Counted from the first letter of the stretch, positions 1 to 8,449 are shown. The stretch is DNA of 64,000 nucleotides from Winogradskyella pacifica (GCF_013403915.1 NZ_JABFDI010000005.1:1-64000); one strand, 5' to 3'. Notes: generated by a model from the sequence alone, not told the origin. Program-made: numbers and translations.

Positions 1-37
1 GATACGAAAATCAATGCTTCTTTGAAAATATAAAATA

Positions 38-70
38 TAAAAAAAGAGACTGCCTTTTTAGACAGCCTCT
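38..70 (-). terminator. Rho-independent terminator downstream of the PycTM-like gene
   Basis: Two 11-base arms (45-55 and 60-70) close a TTTT loop. Read on the minus strand the arms pair completely with two G-U pairs, and a run of T follows; read on the plus strand there are two A-C mismatches. This fixes the orientation as the terminator of the minus-strand gene ending at 138, though the plus-strand T run at 71-77 could allow some bidirectional use. Confidence 0.8.
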
Positions 71-137
71 TTTTTTTATGAAGTAGACGTTTTAATCTTA
101 TATAGAACGCCCGAAGCTAAAAAGCTTTGCTTAAAAA

Positions 138-764
138 TTAAATCATCCCTCCAAAAAATACATGACACCCTATAAATGCGATTACGGATAAAATAATACC
201 CACTAAAAAAATATTAAAGGATTTACGAAGTAATTTAAATTTACGATCAATTGTTTTACCTAAATGGTAAGTGTCTGTTGCAATGGTTTTATATAACTCA
301 TCTCCTTCATTCATTAAGTTGGTAATGTTATTTACGTACTCATCTTCTTCCATCTCATGAAAGTTCCCATAAAACATTAAGTTTTTTGTCTCACTTTTTC
401 CATGAACTAATTCTGGTCGTGTTGCAAAAATTGCAAAGGCAATTGAAGCTAGATTCGTGAACAATATCATTACTACAGGAAAGATTAGGTGAGGATCTGT
501 ACTTAATTGACTCATTACCGTACCTAGAATCAATGATAAAATTAAAGCGTTTATGGATATTAAAATATTAGATTTTGTATCTATCATCGTGTTTAGAGTA
601 TACTGATTTTTAGATAACAATCTAAATAATGTTTCTACTCCTCTTTCAGACCTTGGTGCAACTTTCGCCAATTTCTTTTTTAATTGCTTTAAGGCGTCTT
701 TATCAATATCTAATTCTTCCATTAAATATTTATCCTCTGCCTTTACTTTTGAATTATCGCCCAT
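138..764 (-). CDS. Orphan Pycsar effector-type (PycTM/DUF5706-like) membrane protein
   Basis: A 208-residue protein with a charged N-terminus, a conserved segment at about residues 41-71 (RGVETLFRLLSKNQYTLN followed by a TKSNILISIN stretch), two adjacent membrane helices (about 67-87 and 92-114), a soluble loop rich in acidic residues, and a last helix at 184-205. This matches my memory of the PycTM domain, the membrane-damaging effector of Pycsar anti-phage systems, where it is switched on by cCMP or cUMP. In Flavobacteria a similar domain often follows an HD phosphohydrolase domain; here neither an HD domain nor a pyrimidine cyclase gene is present nearby. The family assignment is by motif; a defence role is inference. 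The gene is monocistronic, with its own promoter at 814-843 and terminator at 38-70. Confidence 0.75.
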   Translation of the reverse strand: MGDNSKVKAEDKYLMEELDIDKDALKQLKKKLAKVAPRSERGVETLFRLLSKNQYTLNTMIDTKSNILISINALILSLILGTVMSQLSTDPHLIFPVVMILFTNLASIAFAIFATRPELVHGKSETKNLMFYGNFHEMEEDEYVNNITNLMNEGDELYKTIATDTYHLGKTIDRKFKLLRKSFNIFLVGIILSVIAFIGCHVFFGGMI

Positions 765-813
765 AGTTGGATGTTTTATAATTTAGACCATATTTAAAAA
801 TATGATCTTTTTA

Positions 814-843
814 CAAATTTACGACTACTTAATTCTTAATCAA
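814..843 (-). promoter_or_regulatory. Bacteroidota-type promoter for the PycTM-like gene
   Basis: On the minus strand TTG (843-841) is followed after 19 bases by TAAATTTG (821-814), an exact match to the TAnnTTTG -7 element with the usual -33 spacing. The start codon at 764 lies about 45 bases beyond the predicted transcription start. Confidence 0.6.
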
Positions 844-1046
844 TAATAGAAATAACAATTGCTCAGTTATAAGATGTATTATTCTATAATTAATAAGAAA
901 GTAAAACAGAGATAGGGTATAATTACTTTAGCAAAAGTGATATTGAATGATTTAAGCCTAAATACCTTTACCTAATTTTTAGTAATATTTGTTTATCCTT
1001 CTTAAAAATTTGTTGTTCATAATTTTAGTTTTAAAAGGTTAAAATA

Positions 1047-2792
1047 TTAATCAAAAAAGGCCTTGAGTTCTTTTTTAAGGTTGTCCCATTGATCAGCATC
1101 TCCAGAAATGATTTGGCTCACTTCTTTTAATTTTGAAGTTCCAAAGCCAACAGCCTCCTTTAGCCCTATATGCGGTGGTAGAGATAATTCACCGCTACTT
1201 ACAACCGCATCAATAATAAATGGCTTAGTACTTACTTTTGCCATTTTTATGGCATTTTCTATGTCTTTAGCTTTTTCGACTCGGACCCCTTCTCCACCGC
1301 ACAAACGAGCGTAGTCTGCAAAATTGACATTTTGTTGTTCTAAAGCGTCCAAAGCAGGTGCGAGTCCTACTTCCTCCATTTCTAATTTTACAAAACTTAA
1401 CTGAGAATTATTGAGAATAAGGATTTTAACAGGAAGATTATATCTTACAGCCGTAATAAAATCTTGCATTGCCATATTGAACGCTCCATCTCCAGAGATA
1501 CACCATACTTCTCTGCCAGGATTGGCCATTGACGCTCCCATAGCTGCAGGAAGTCCGACAGCCATAGAACCATGATTAAATGAGCCCATAATTCTTCTGT
1601 TAGTATGAAATGAAATATGATGTGCAGCCCATATGGCCGAGGTGCCTGTCTCAACTGTAAAAATGGCATCGTCTGAAGCATATTCATTAATATAACGTGT
1701 AAATATTTGTGGATGTAACGGTTCGTTATCGCGCTCTGGTGATGCTTCCTCTAATTTACTCTTTTTCCATTTGGTGAATTTTTCGTTTAATGTTGAAAGA
1801 AATTGGTCATCAGTTTTTTCTTCAACTAATGGAATTAGTGCTTTCACAAAAGTATTTACGTCACTATGTATACCAATGTTTACACTTGTTCTATTTCCTA
1901 TATTTTCTTCTCTTATATCAACTTGAATAGTTTCTGTATCGTGAGGTAAGAAATCAGTGTACGGAAAATCGGTAGCGAGCATGAGCAACAAATCACATTT
2001 CATCACTGCATTATAGCCTGTTGGATTGCCTATTAGTCCTGTGAGGCCAACCGTATTTTCGGTATCGTGGTCAAATATGTCGGTTGCTTTTAGCGTATGT
2101 GTAATAGGGGCTTTTAATTTTCGGGAAAGGTCAAGGATTTCGCTTCTGGCTTCTCTGCAACCATGACCTGCAAGAATAGCAACCGTCTTGGCACTATTAA
2201 TGGCTTCTACGGCTTTCTTTACGGAGTCATTACCAGGCATTAAAATAGCATCAGAATTATAAATAGGTCTTAACATTTGTTCGTTTTCTGCTTCCATTCC
2301 GGCAACATCTGCAGGAAGTTCAATTCGGCAAACTGTTTTTCGGGAAACTGCAATCTGAATAGCACGTAAAATGACACGTGGTGCCATTTCTGGTGTTTTA
2401 ATAATAGCTTGATAATCACAAACATCATCATATACTTTTGTAAGATCGACCTCTTGAAAATAATTTGTTCCCTGTTGTATTTGGGGAACTTGTCCTGTAA
2501 TGGCGATTACCGGTGTTCGTGCTTTTTTAGCATTATAAAGGCCATTAATAAGATGTAAGGCTCCTGGTCCAACGGTTCCGGCACAGACGGCAAGCGAACC
2601 TGTAGATTCACTATCTCCAAACGCTGCAAATGATGCATTGCCTTCATGTTTAAAGCCAATCCAATTAGCATCATCTCTTTTTTCTATAGCTTTCACAAAA
2701 AAGTTAAGAGCATCACCCGTAACACCGTAGATGTTCTTAACTCCAGTAGCTATTAATATTTCCAATAATTGTTCTGATACGTTTTTAGACAT
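1047..2792 (-). CDS. poxB: Thiamine-diphosphate-dependent pyruvate oxidase / pyruvate:quinone dehydrogenase
   Basis: The 581-residue protein has the three-domain layout of the PoxB/acetolactate synthase family: N-terminal pyrimidine-binding domain with catalytic Glu50 (KHEGNASFAA), a central FAD/DHAP-synthase-like domain (about 190-330), and a C-terminal diphosphate-binding domain with the GDG-to-NN motif at 434-462. Length is close to E. coli PoxB (572), which oxidatively decarboxylates pyruvate to acetate and passes electrons to quinone. The C-terminus is acidic and ends without an obvious amphipathic membrane helix, so quinone coupling is not proven; acetolactate synthase is less likely because there is no small-subunit gene and no ilv context. 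Nine bases separate it from an upstream DoxX gene, suggesting one operon. Confidence 0.8.
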   Translation of the reverse strand: MSKNVSEQLLEILIATGVKNIYGVTGDALNFFVKAIEKRDDANWIGFKHEGNASFAAFGDSESTGSLAVCAGTVGPGALHLINGLYNAKKARTPVIAITGQVPQIQQGTNYFQEVDLTKVYDDVCDYQAIIKTPEMAPRVILRAIQIAVSRKTVCRIELPADVAGMEAENEQMLRPIYNSDAILMPGNDSVKKAVEAINSAKTVAILAGHGCREARSEILDLSRKLKAPITHTLKATDIFDHDTENTVGLTGLIGNPTGYNAVMKCDLLLMLATDFPYTDFLPHDTETIQVDIREENIGNRTSVNIGIHSDVNTFVKALIPLVEEKTDDQFLSTLNEKFTKWKKSKLEEASPERDNEPLHPQIFTRYINEYASDDAIFTVETGTSAIWAAHHISFHTNRRIMGSFNHGSMAVGLPAAMGASMANPGREVWCISGDGAFNMAMQDFITAVRYNLPVKILILNNSQLSFVKLEMEEVGLAPALDALEQQNVNFADYARLCGGEGVRVEKAKDIENAIKMAKVSTKPFIIDAVVSSGELSLPPHIGLKEAVGFGTSKLKEVSQIISGDADQWDNLKKELKAFFD

Positions 2793-2801
2793 AGTTTTAT
2801 T

Positions 2802-3188
2802 TTAATAAATGGTATATAAGCCACCATTTGTAGTTAATATTATAAAGGCTGCAATAAAAAATATAACGTCATAATGCCAACCAAAACCTTCTTCTGCGTA
2901 AAATCCTGTTTTCCACTCAAAAATTTTCTTATAGATGGCTCCAAGCATTGTTATCATAATCAATATAGCTCCCACTTGCGTGAAAATTCCTAAAATAATA
3001 GATACTGCTGCAAGCATTTCCGTGATGCCCAATACCATAGCAGCCGATGCTGGCATCCCCATACTTTCTCCACGTTCTTTAGGGTTTATTGCATGACTTT
3101 TACCGCTACTAAAAAAGACCATTCCAACACTAATTCGAAGTAATAAAAGGGCGACAGGGCTTAAAAAAGTGACATCTATTAGTTCCAT
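2802..3188 (-). CDS. DoxX family membrane protein
   Basis: A 128-residue protein with four predicted membrane helices (about 12-28, 47-68, 70-88 and 105-122). The first helix carries LLLLRISVGMVFFSSGKSHA, the usual DoxX opening. DoxX relatives are small quinone- or redox-associated membrane proteins; some are subunits of thiosulfate:quinone oxidoreductase. It lies directly upstream of the pyruvate oxidase on the same strand with a 9-base gap, so a role as membrane partner for electron transfer from that flavoenzyme is a reasonable inference. An inverted repeat that may be an operator lies upstream at 3236-3257. Confidence 0.8.
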   Translation of the reverse strand: MELIDVTFLSPVALLLLRISVGMVFFSSGKSHAINPKERGESMGMPASAAMVLGITEMLAAVSIILGIFTQVGAILIMITMLGAIYKKIFEWKTGFYAEEGFGWHYDVIFFIAAFIILTTNGGLYTIY

Positions 3189-3235
3189 AATTCTGTTTTT
3201 TTTATATGGTTAGATTATCTAAAGAATTTTATAGT

Positions 3236-3257
3236 ATTGATTTGATATTAAATCAAT
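3236..3257. promoter_or_regulatory. Inverted repeat upstream of DoxX-poxB, possible operator
   Basis: ATTGATTT and AAATCAAT form 8-base perfect arms around a 6-base centre. It sits 48 bases upstream of the DoxX start in the leader of the DoxX-poxB operon. No good TAnnTTTG element was recognised next to it, so a regulator-binding role is inferred from position and symmetry only. Confidence 0.35.
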
Positions 3258-3346
3258 GTAATCTTTAGTAACTCATCTTATTGACGCATTTCAGAAAGAA
3301 AAGAGCTGTATCGCATTTTCTGCATCAAATTATTCAAATAGCATCT

Positions 3347-4588
3347 CTACTTATACAATTTCTTTACAAATGCTCCAATGCTTAAGCCTTGTACAATTAT
3401 TGAAAACAATACGACTACATAAGTAATATATAAAATAAGCTCACTGGATAGATCATTTGATAAGCTTAAGGCAAGAGCAATTGATATTCCCCCACGTAAT
3501 CCTCCCCAAGTTAATACAGCGACTGTTTTTATTGGCTTTTCTGCTTGGTGTTTTAGTAGTGAATAAGGAAGTAAAACAGAAATAAAACGCGCTACCAATA
3601 CAATGACAATAGTAAGAACACCTAATAATAAATGTGTGAGGTCAAATTCTAACAGATGAATAGCCAATCCGATAAGTACGAATAAGATGCCGTTAAAAAC
3701 ATCATCTAAAATTTCCCAAAAAGAATTGATGGCTTTTTGTATAGCGTTTTTATCTTCGTTTACATGAATTTTGTTTCCTATTAATAAACCTGCAACAACC
3801 ATTGCTAATGGTGCCGATATGTGTAGCATAAATGCGCCTGCTGTTCCTCCCATGACTACAGCAAGTGTAATCATTACTGCCAATTGTGGGTTTTCTTTTA
3901 ATGATTGAATGCATTTTAAGCCTAGAAAACCGATGAGTAATCCGTAAAGTAATCCGCCTACTGCTTCTTCTAAAAATAATGTGCCTATTTCTGTCCCTAT
4001 TTCAGCTGAACTGTGTTCTCCTGTTGCTGTAGCAATTAATAATATACCAGAAAAGACAACAACACCAATACCATCATTGAACAAGGATTCTCCTTCTATT
4101 TTTATACCTAAACTTTCAGCAATATTTGCTTCTTTTAAAATAGCCATCACCGCAATTGGATCGGTAGGTGAAATTAAAGCACCAAATAAAAGTGCGTGCA
4201 GAAAAGGCAATTCTAAACCAATCCATTGTGCGCCAAAAAACACTAAACCACCGACTATAAATGTAGATATGAGAACACCTAACGTTGCAAACAACAAAAT
4301 TGATTTTTTCTCTTTTTCGAGTGCGGCGAGGTTAACATGCAGTGCGCCTGCGAACAATAAAAAACTTAAAATACCATTGAGTAATAGTGTTTTAAAATCG
4401 GCGTTAACAATAATATCACAAAAGAATCTGTAAAATTCTGGAAAAACAGATTCGCTTAACATTATAGGAATGATTAAGAGTAAGCTTAAAATCATCAACC
4501 CAATAGTTGTTGGTAGTTTTAACCACTTATAATTGATGTAGTTAAAAAGTGCTGCGATTGTAAATACAATACTGAAAGATTCAAACAT
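3347..4588 (-). CDS. CPA1 family Na+(K+)/H+ antiporter
   Basis: A polytopic protein of about 413 residues with 11-13 hydrophobic segments. Diagnostic CPA1 motifs are visible: SPTDPIAV in the ion-translocation helix, EGESLFNDGIGVV with its Asn-Asp pair, and GGLRGGISIALAL near the C-terminus. It would exchange cytoplasmic Na+ or K+ for protons at the inner membrane. The reading frame extends 19 codons further upstream to 4645, but the ATG at 4588 puts the first helix (FESFSIVFTIAALFNYINYK) at the N-terminus as in relatives, so that start is preferred. It is a separate transcription unit between two DoxX genes; no long cytoplasmic C-terminal domain is present. Confidence 0.85.
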   Translation of the reverse strand: MFESFSIVFTIAALFNYINYKWLKLPTTIGLMILSLLLIIPIMLSESVFPEFYRFFCDIIVNADFKTLLLNGILSFLLFAGALHVNLAALEKEKKSILLFATLGVLISTFIVGGLVFFGAQWIGLELPFLHALLFGALISPTDPIAVMAILKEANIAESLGIKIEGESLFNDGIGVVVFSGILLIATATGEHSSAEIGTEIGTLFLEEAVGGLLYGLLIGFLGLKCIQSLKENPQLAVMITLAVVMGGTAGAFMLHISAPLAMVVAGLLIGNKIHVNEDKNAIQKAINSFWEILDDVFNGILFVLIGLAIHLLEFDLTHLLLGVLTIVIVLVARFISVLLPYSLLKHQAEKPIKTVAVLTWGGLRGGISIALALSLSNDLSSELILYITYVVVLFSIIVQGLSIGAFVKKLYK

Positions 4589-4861
4589 GTTATTTTGATT
4601 TTGTATTAATATATTATCCAACAAAAACACCGATAACAATGGCAAGGTAAAATTGCCTATGATGTTAATTTATAACTGCAACATAAGCAGAGCTAAAATC
4701 ACTTAACATAAAATGAATAGGCGTTAAGAGAAAATTACAAATACTTAAAAGGGCGATTAACTATTTGCAATTCCGCATTAACCTTATTTACTGTATCTAT
4801 CTATTGTTTAAATTATAACACTTTCATTTTAAAAGTGCTGTATTTTACTTTGAATATTATA

Positions 4862-5239
4862 CTACTTTTTGGCTAATATTTTGAGTTTATATATAGAAAG
4901 TACAGAAAGAAGTACTGCAATAACAACAAGCATCATTACTGGTTCTGGTCTTGCAAAGAACTCCATTGTTAAACCGCCAATCATTGTTGCCAATAATAAA
5001 AAATAGGCCAATTTCCCTAAGTTATTTGTGTTCTTAATAGTATATATGATAAGAAGAATCGCAATTACGAGTTCCACACTACCTGTAAATACTCTAAAAA
5101 TATCTGGATCTATCGGTACTAACGATTTAAACTGTTCAAACCCTTGAACGCTTTTTTCAATTCCTACTAATTTTGGAATTGCAAAAAATAGCATAAGCGC
5201 AGCGGCTATTAAATTACTTGCTTTATTAATTATTTTCAT
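4862..5239 (-). CDS. Small four-helix membrane protein, DoxX-like
   Basis: A 125-residue membrane protein with helices at about 7-24, 46-66, 75-92 and 97-116. The N-terminal ALMLFFAIPKLVG and the second-helix region FRVFTGSVELVIAILLI resemble DoxX/DoxX-like families, which have a small, four-helix, redox-linked fold. It is divergent from the DoxX protein at 2802-3188 and is preceded by the remains of a thiamine-diphosphate enzyme gene, so it may be the surviving half of a second oxidase/DoxX pair. Substrate and partner are unknown. Confidence 0.65.
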   Translation of the reverse strand: MKIINKASNLIAAALMLFFAIPKLVGIEKSVQGFEQFKSLVPIDPDIFRVFTGSVELVIAILLIIYTIKNTNNLGKLAYFLLLATMIGGLTMEFFARPEPVMMLVVIAVLLSVLSIYKLKILAKK

Positions 5240-5277
5240 TTTTAGTTTGTTTAATATGTTTTATTCTTAAATTAAAT
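5240..5277. other. Short AT-rich leader of the second DoxX gene
   Basis: This is the gap between the DoxX-like start and the end of the decayed gene fragment. It is AT-rich, and I see no convincing TAnnTTTG promoter in it, so the DoxX gene may be transcribed from within or beyond the fragment. Confidence 0.4.
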
Positions 5278-5507
5278 TTACATCTGTAACACTTTTAAAA
5301 GTGTAGGTCTGTTATGTTTATTGCGTTTTTCAACACGAATTCCTGAAACACCACAATTTTCTGCATATTTTGCAAAGCTTGGGTTAGTTAGTGGTGTTTG
5401 CCACACGTACCTTCAGAACCAGCTGTTACGGTTTGTATACGTCCTTCTGGAAGTATTTTTCTATGGTTTAGAACCTTAAATTATTTTTGTTTTTTCATAA
5501 TAAAATG
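5278..5507 (-). pseudogene. Decayed fragment containing the C-terminal part of a thiamine-diphosphate enzyme
   Basis: Read on the minus strand, 5278-5409 encodes about 40 codons up to a TAA that include LTNPSFAKYAENCGVSGIRV. This is the counterpart of NVNFADYARLCGGEGVRV in the intact pyruvate oxidase at 1047-2792, so it is a relic of a related enzyme's C-terminal domain. Upstream, in another frame, an ATG at about 5498 begins a five-codon stub that is interrupted by TAA; the frame then continues with NHRKILPEGRIQTVTAGSEG to a further stop. At least one frameshift and two stops are therefore needed to join the pieces. The protein family of the upstream piece was not recognised. The fragment is clearly non-functional as an enzyme. 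Confidence 0.6.
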
Positions 5508-5700
5508 GATTTAATTAGACCTAATTTTAAAACTGAAATTGATGAATATTCACAGATCTAACGGAATATGTAATCAACAAAATAAGCCCAAACGTGGATA
5601 CAACTATGATTAAAATTTCCAAAGATGTTGAAACATTGTAAATGTCATTACTACCAGTTATTACTCCAGTTCAGAATAATAACCAGTAATACTTTTGTGG
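5508..5700. other. Intergenic stretch with possible further gene debris
   Basis: No intact gene. On the plus strand a 31-codon open stretch near 5543-5640 reads ...LTEYVINKISPNVDTTM... before a stop, with no start codon. It looks protein-like in composition but was not recognised; it may be more debris from the rearrangement that left the neighbouring fragment. Confidence 0.3.
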
Positions 5701-6450
5701 TTATAGTTCGTTGTTTTTTAGCACGCTTATTGCTTCTTCAAAAAATGCGACACCTTCAGATTCTACAATCGTATCTGCATTAAGAACCGCACCTTTAAAG
5801 TCATCAGATTTCCATTCTCCAGATGGCAATTTCGGTAATTGTAATGTGTCTATTGTACCACCATTTTTGTATCCAGAGATATATAAATAATGTTTGTTGC
5901 TAATAGCATCAGGAATTGCTAAACCTAACCCAATAGTAATATCAGAACCAGGTAATGCATTATAAATACCAGAATCAAAATGATGTGGCCAGACTCTAAT
6001 CGATGTATTAAGGTCGTAGTGTTGATCTATTTTTTCAAGAACTGATTGCGCTAAAACACGTAGATTTTTGAGTGTATTCAATTGGTCAGAATCTAACAAT
6101 TCAAACGTAAAAGAATTGTCTATAGCATAAGGTAAATCGTAGTGAAACGCGTAGTGATATGTTTTATTTAAATGGGCTTTAGACGTGTCCGATAACCAAC
6201 TTAAAACCTCAGCATGCATTGCTCCATCTAACTCAAAAGTTGTAGTTCCTTTATTAGATTTCCATTGTAATGCGAACTTTTCATAATCTAAACATAATTG
6301 ATCACCATTGTCTGAAAGTATATGCGTACAAAGATTTCCATTGTCTTTATCAAACCCTAAGTTAGTATGGCTGTCGTCTGGTTGTTTTTCTAAAAAGCTT
6401 ATTCCTGCTGCAGCTAAATATTGAGCCGCTAAATGCATTTGTTTTTCCAT
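5701..6450 (-). CDS. Conserved hypothetical protein, possibly DUF5996-like
   Basis: A 249-residue soluble protein with no signal peptide or membrane helix. The most characteristic segment is SIRVWPHHFDSGIYN (about 152-166), followed by a small hydrophobic beta-rich region (TIGLGLAIPD) and LYISGY. A WPHHFD motif of this kind is what I recall from DUF5996 proteins, whose function is unknown; the match is from memory and uncertain. The gene begins 11 bases after the stop of the Rieske/glutamate-synthase-domain gene, so it is probably co-transcribed with it and with the small membrane protein at 8069-8449. A role in the same redox process is inferred only from this arrangement. Confidence 0.55.
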   Translation of the reverse strand: MEKQMHLAAQYLAAAGISFLEKQPDDSHTNLGFDKDNGNLCTHILSDNGDQLCLDYEKFALQWKSNKGTTTFELDGAMHAEVLSWLSDTSKAHLNKTYHYAFHYDLPYAIDNSFTFELLDSDQLNTLKNLRVLAQSVLEKIDQHYDLNTSIRVWPHHFDSGIYNALPGSDITIGLGLAIPDAISNKHYLYISGYKNGGTIDTLQLPKLPSGEWKSDDFKGAVLNADTIVESEGVAFFEEAISVLKNNEL

Positions 6451-6461
6451 AGTCTGTTTTT

Positions 6462-8072
6462 TTATTTTATTCCTGCGTAATTAATTCCTGTAAGTTGATG
6501 TATGTCGTGGTCGTAAGTTGAAAGGTCATCGTGATTGAATTTAGAGATCCTATCATAACCACAAGCACGCGCTATAACTTTGATTAAATCGTTACTTGCT
6601 TCAAAGTAGTTTTGTAATTGTTTAGCAGAAGAATCGATAATCAATCTGCTACGTAACGTTTCTTTTTGAGTCGCAATCCCTACCGGACAATTATTACTGC
6701 CGCAAGCACGCATCCCTAAACATCCAATAGCTTGTAACGCTGAGTTAGAGACTGCAATAGCATCTGCTCCCAACATTATGGCTTTTGCAAAATCTTCAGC
6801 AACACGTAAACCTCCTGTAATAACTAAAGTGACATCAGTTGCACCAACTTTATCCATATAAGCTCTTGCTCTTGCTAATGCCGGAATGGTTGGCACATTA
6901 ATATGATCTCTTAAAATAGTAGGAGCAGAGCCTGTTCCGCCACCACGACCATCTAGAATAATATAATCGACACCAACATCGAGTGCAAATTGAATGTCTT
7001 TTTCAATATGACTGGCCGCAATTTTAAACCCGATAGGAATGCCTCCTGTGCGTTCTCTAACTTTATCTGCAAACACTTTAAAGTCTTCAACTGTATGAAA
7101 ATTTGGGTTTGCAGCTGGTGAAATTGCTGTTTCCCCTTCTTTTAATCCGCGAACTGCTGCAATTTCAGCACTTACTTTATTGCCAGGCAAATGTCCTCCT
7201 GTTCCTGTTTTTGCACCTTGACCGCCTTTAAAATGAAAGGCTTGTACGTGGTCTAATTTATCCCAAGAAAATCCAAATTGAGCGGATGCTAATTCGTAAA
7301 AATATTTGGAATTACTCGCTTGCTCTTCTGGTAACATGCCACCTTCACCAGAGCAAATTCCTGTTCCTGCTAATTCAGCTCCTTTTGATAATGCTATTTT
7401 AGCTTCACGAGATAAGGCTCCAAAACTCATATCACTTACAAAAAGTGGCATATCTAGTTCTAAGGGCTTTTTTGCTTTTGGTCCAATCACAACTTTAGTT
7501 GCAACGTCTTCATGATCTAATAAAGGTCTCGATGCTAATTGTGCGGGTAAAAACTGAATATCGTTCCATTTAGGAAGTGTATCTCTATCGACTCCCATAG
7601 AAGCTGAGAATCCATGATGACCAATATTTTTTAGTCCATTTTGAGCCAATTCTTTTATATAACCTGTATATGGCTCTGTTTCTTCTGGATGGGTATCTGC
7701 GTAGGCTCCTAAATACGTATCGCGATTAAAAGGCTGTGGACTATTTACTAAATAAGCATCAATTTCGAAAGCATCTACAAATAAATCATCACCTTCAATT
7801 TTGGTAGAAAACTTATGAAGGACTTCTTTGTTATTATATTCTGAAACTCCTGAATCTACACGATAATCCCATCCATGAACTCCGCATATAAGATTATGAC
7901 CATCTACATGACCGTCGGACATTAGTGCTCCTCTGTGCAAACATCTTCCGTAAAGTACAGAAATATCATCATCAAATTTCACGATGACTAAGTCTAATCC
8001 GTTGACCAGTGCATGTTCTGGTTGCTTATTTTCTAAGGAGCTTACTTGAGCAATGACTACTGGTTTTTTCAT
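6462..8072 (-). CDS. Rieske domain fused to a glutamate synthase FMN/Fe-S domain
   Basis: This 536-residue protein joins two redox modules. Residues about 5-105 are a Rieske [2Fe-2S] ferredoxin with ligands Cys44, His46, Cys63 and His66 (CLH and CGVH boxes). Residues about 150-520 are the FMN-binding barrel of the glutamate synthase large subunit (GltB central domain), with GTGICSGEGGMLPEE, the IILDGRGGGTGSAP phosphate-binding stretch, and the CLGMRACGSNNCPVGIATQ cluster motif for [3Fe-4S]. The glutaminase domain and beta-helix of GltB are missing, so it is not a complete glutamate synthase; related stand-alone proteins are called glutamate synthase-related or FMN-binding proteins of unknown substrate. 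Its ATG overlaps the stop of the upstream membrane-protein gene. Confidence 0.85.
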   Translation of the reverse strand: MKKPVVIAQVSSLENKQPEHALVNGLDLVIVKFDDDISVLYGRCLHRGALMSDGHVDGHNLICGVHGWDYRVDSGVSEYNNKEVLHKFSTKIEGDDLFVDAFEIDAYLVNSPQPFNRDTYLGAYADTHPEETEPYTGYIKELAQNGLKNIGHHGFSASMGVDRDTLPKWNDIQFLPAQLASRPLLDHEDVATKVVIGPKAKKPLELDMPLFVSDMSFGALSREAKIALSKGAELAGTGICSGEGGMLPEEQASNSKYFYELASAQFGFSWDKLDHVQAFHFKGGQGAKTGTGGHLPGNKVSAEIAAVRGLKEGETAISPAANPNFHTVEDFKVFADKVRERTGGIPIGFKIAASHIEKDIQFALDVGVDYIILDGRGGGTGSAPTILRDHINVPTIPALARARAYMDKVGATDVTLVITGGLRVAEDFAKAIMLGADAIAVSNSALQAIGCLGMRACGSNNCPVGIATQKETLRSRLIIDSSAKQLQNYFEASNDLIKVIARACGYDRISKFNHDDLSTYDHDIHQLTGINYAGIK

Positions 8073-8449
8073 GGTTTAGGTTTTGATTTAATGTATAATG
8101 TTTTTAGAATAATTAAACTACTAAAGAGCAATAAGGAGTAGTAACACATTGGTGTACCTGAAGCTGTTTTTGGGCATTCGGCATGTCCTGTGAATTGCAT
8201 AATTGAAGCTATTAAAGCAATGCTACCAGCAAGCCCTGTAAATAAAAAATATAAGACATTACCCTTTTTTAAGAGATGTGATATTAGTGGAATAATAAAA
8301 CAGATTAGAACAACCAAACACATTGGTATGTCCATTATTTTAGGACAACCTTCACCTGTTTTAAATTCTTCAATAACTAGCCCTCCTGCACCAAATAATC
8401 CTATTATAAGGATTGCAAGAATGCTGTAATATGTGATTTTGTTTGACAT
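8069..8449 (-). CDS. Small four-helix membrane protein with repeated CPK-PMC motifs
   Basis: A 126-residue protein with four predicted helices. The loop after helix 1 reads EGCPKIMDIPMC and the loop after helix 3 reads HAECPKTASGTPMC, so a two-helix unit with a paired-cysteine loop is present twice. The paired Cys could form disulfides on the outer face of the inner membrane or bind a metal. I do not recognise a characterised family. It overlaps the next gene by four bases (ATGA), so translation is probably coupled to the Rieske/FMN protein, and it may connect that enzyme with the membrane quinone pool; this last point is inference. Confidence 0.65.
   Translation of the reverse strand: MSNKITYYSILAILIIGLFGAGGLVIEEFKTGEGCPKIMDIPMCLVVLICFIIPLISHLLKKGNVLYFLFTGLAGSIALIASIMQFTGHAECPKTASGTPMCYYSLLLFSSLIILKTLYIKSKPKP

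Noticed and set aside
1-37. Possible gene end at the left edge
   Set aside because: The first 37 bases are AT-rich without a clear coding pattern; no call can be supported.
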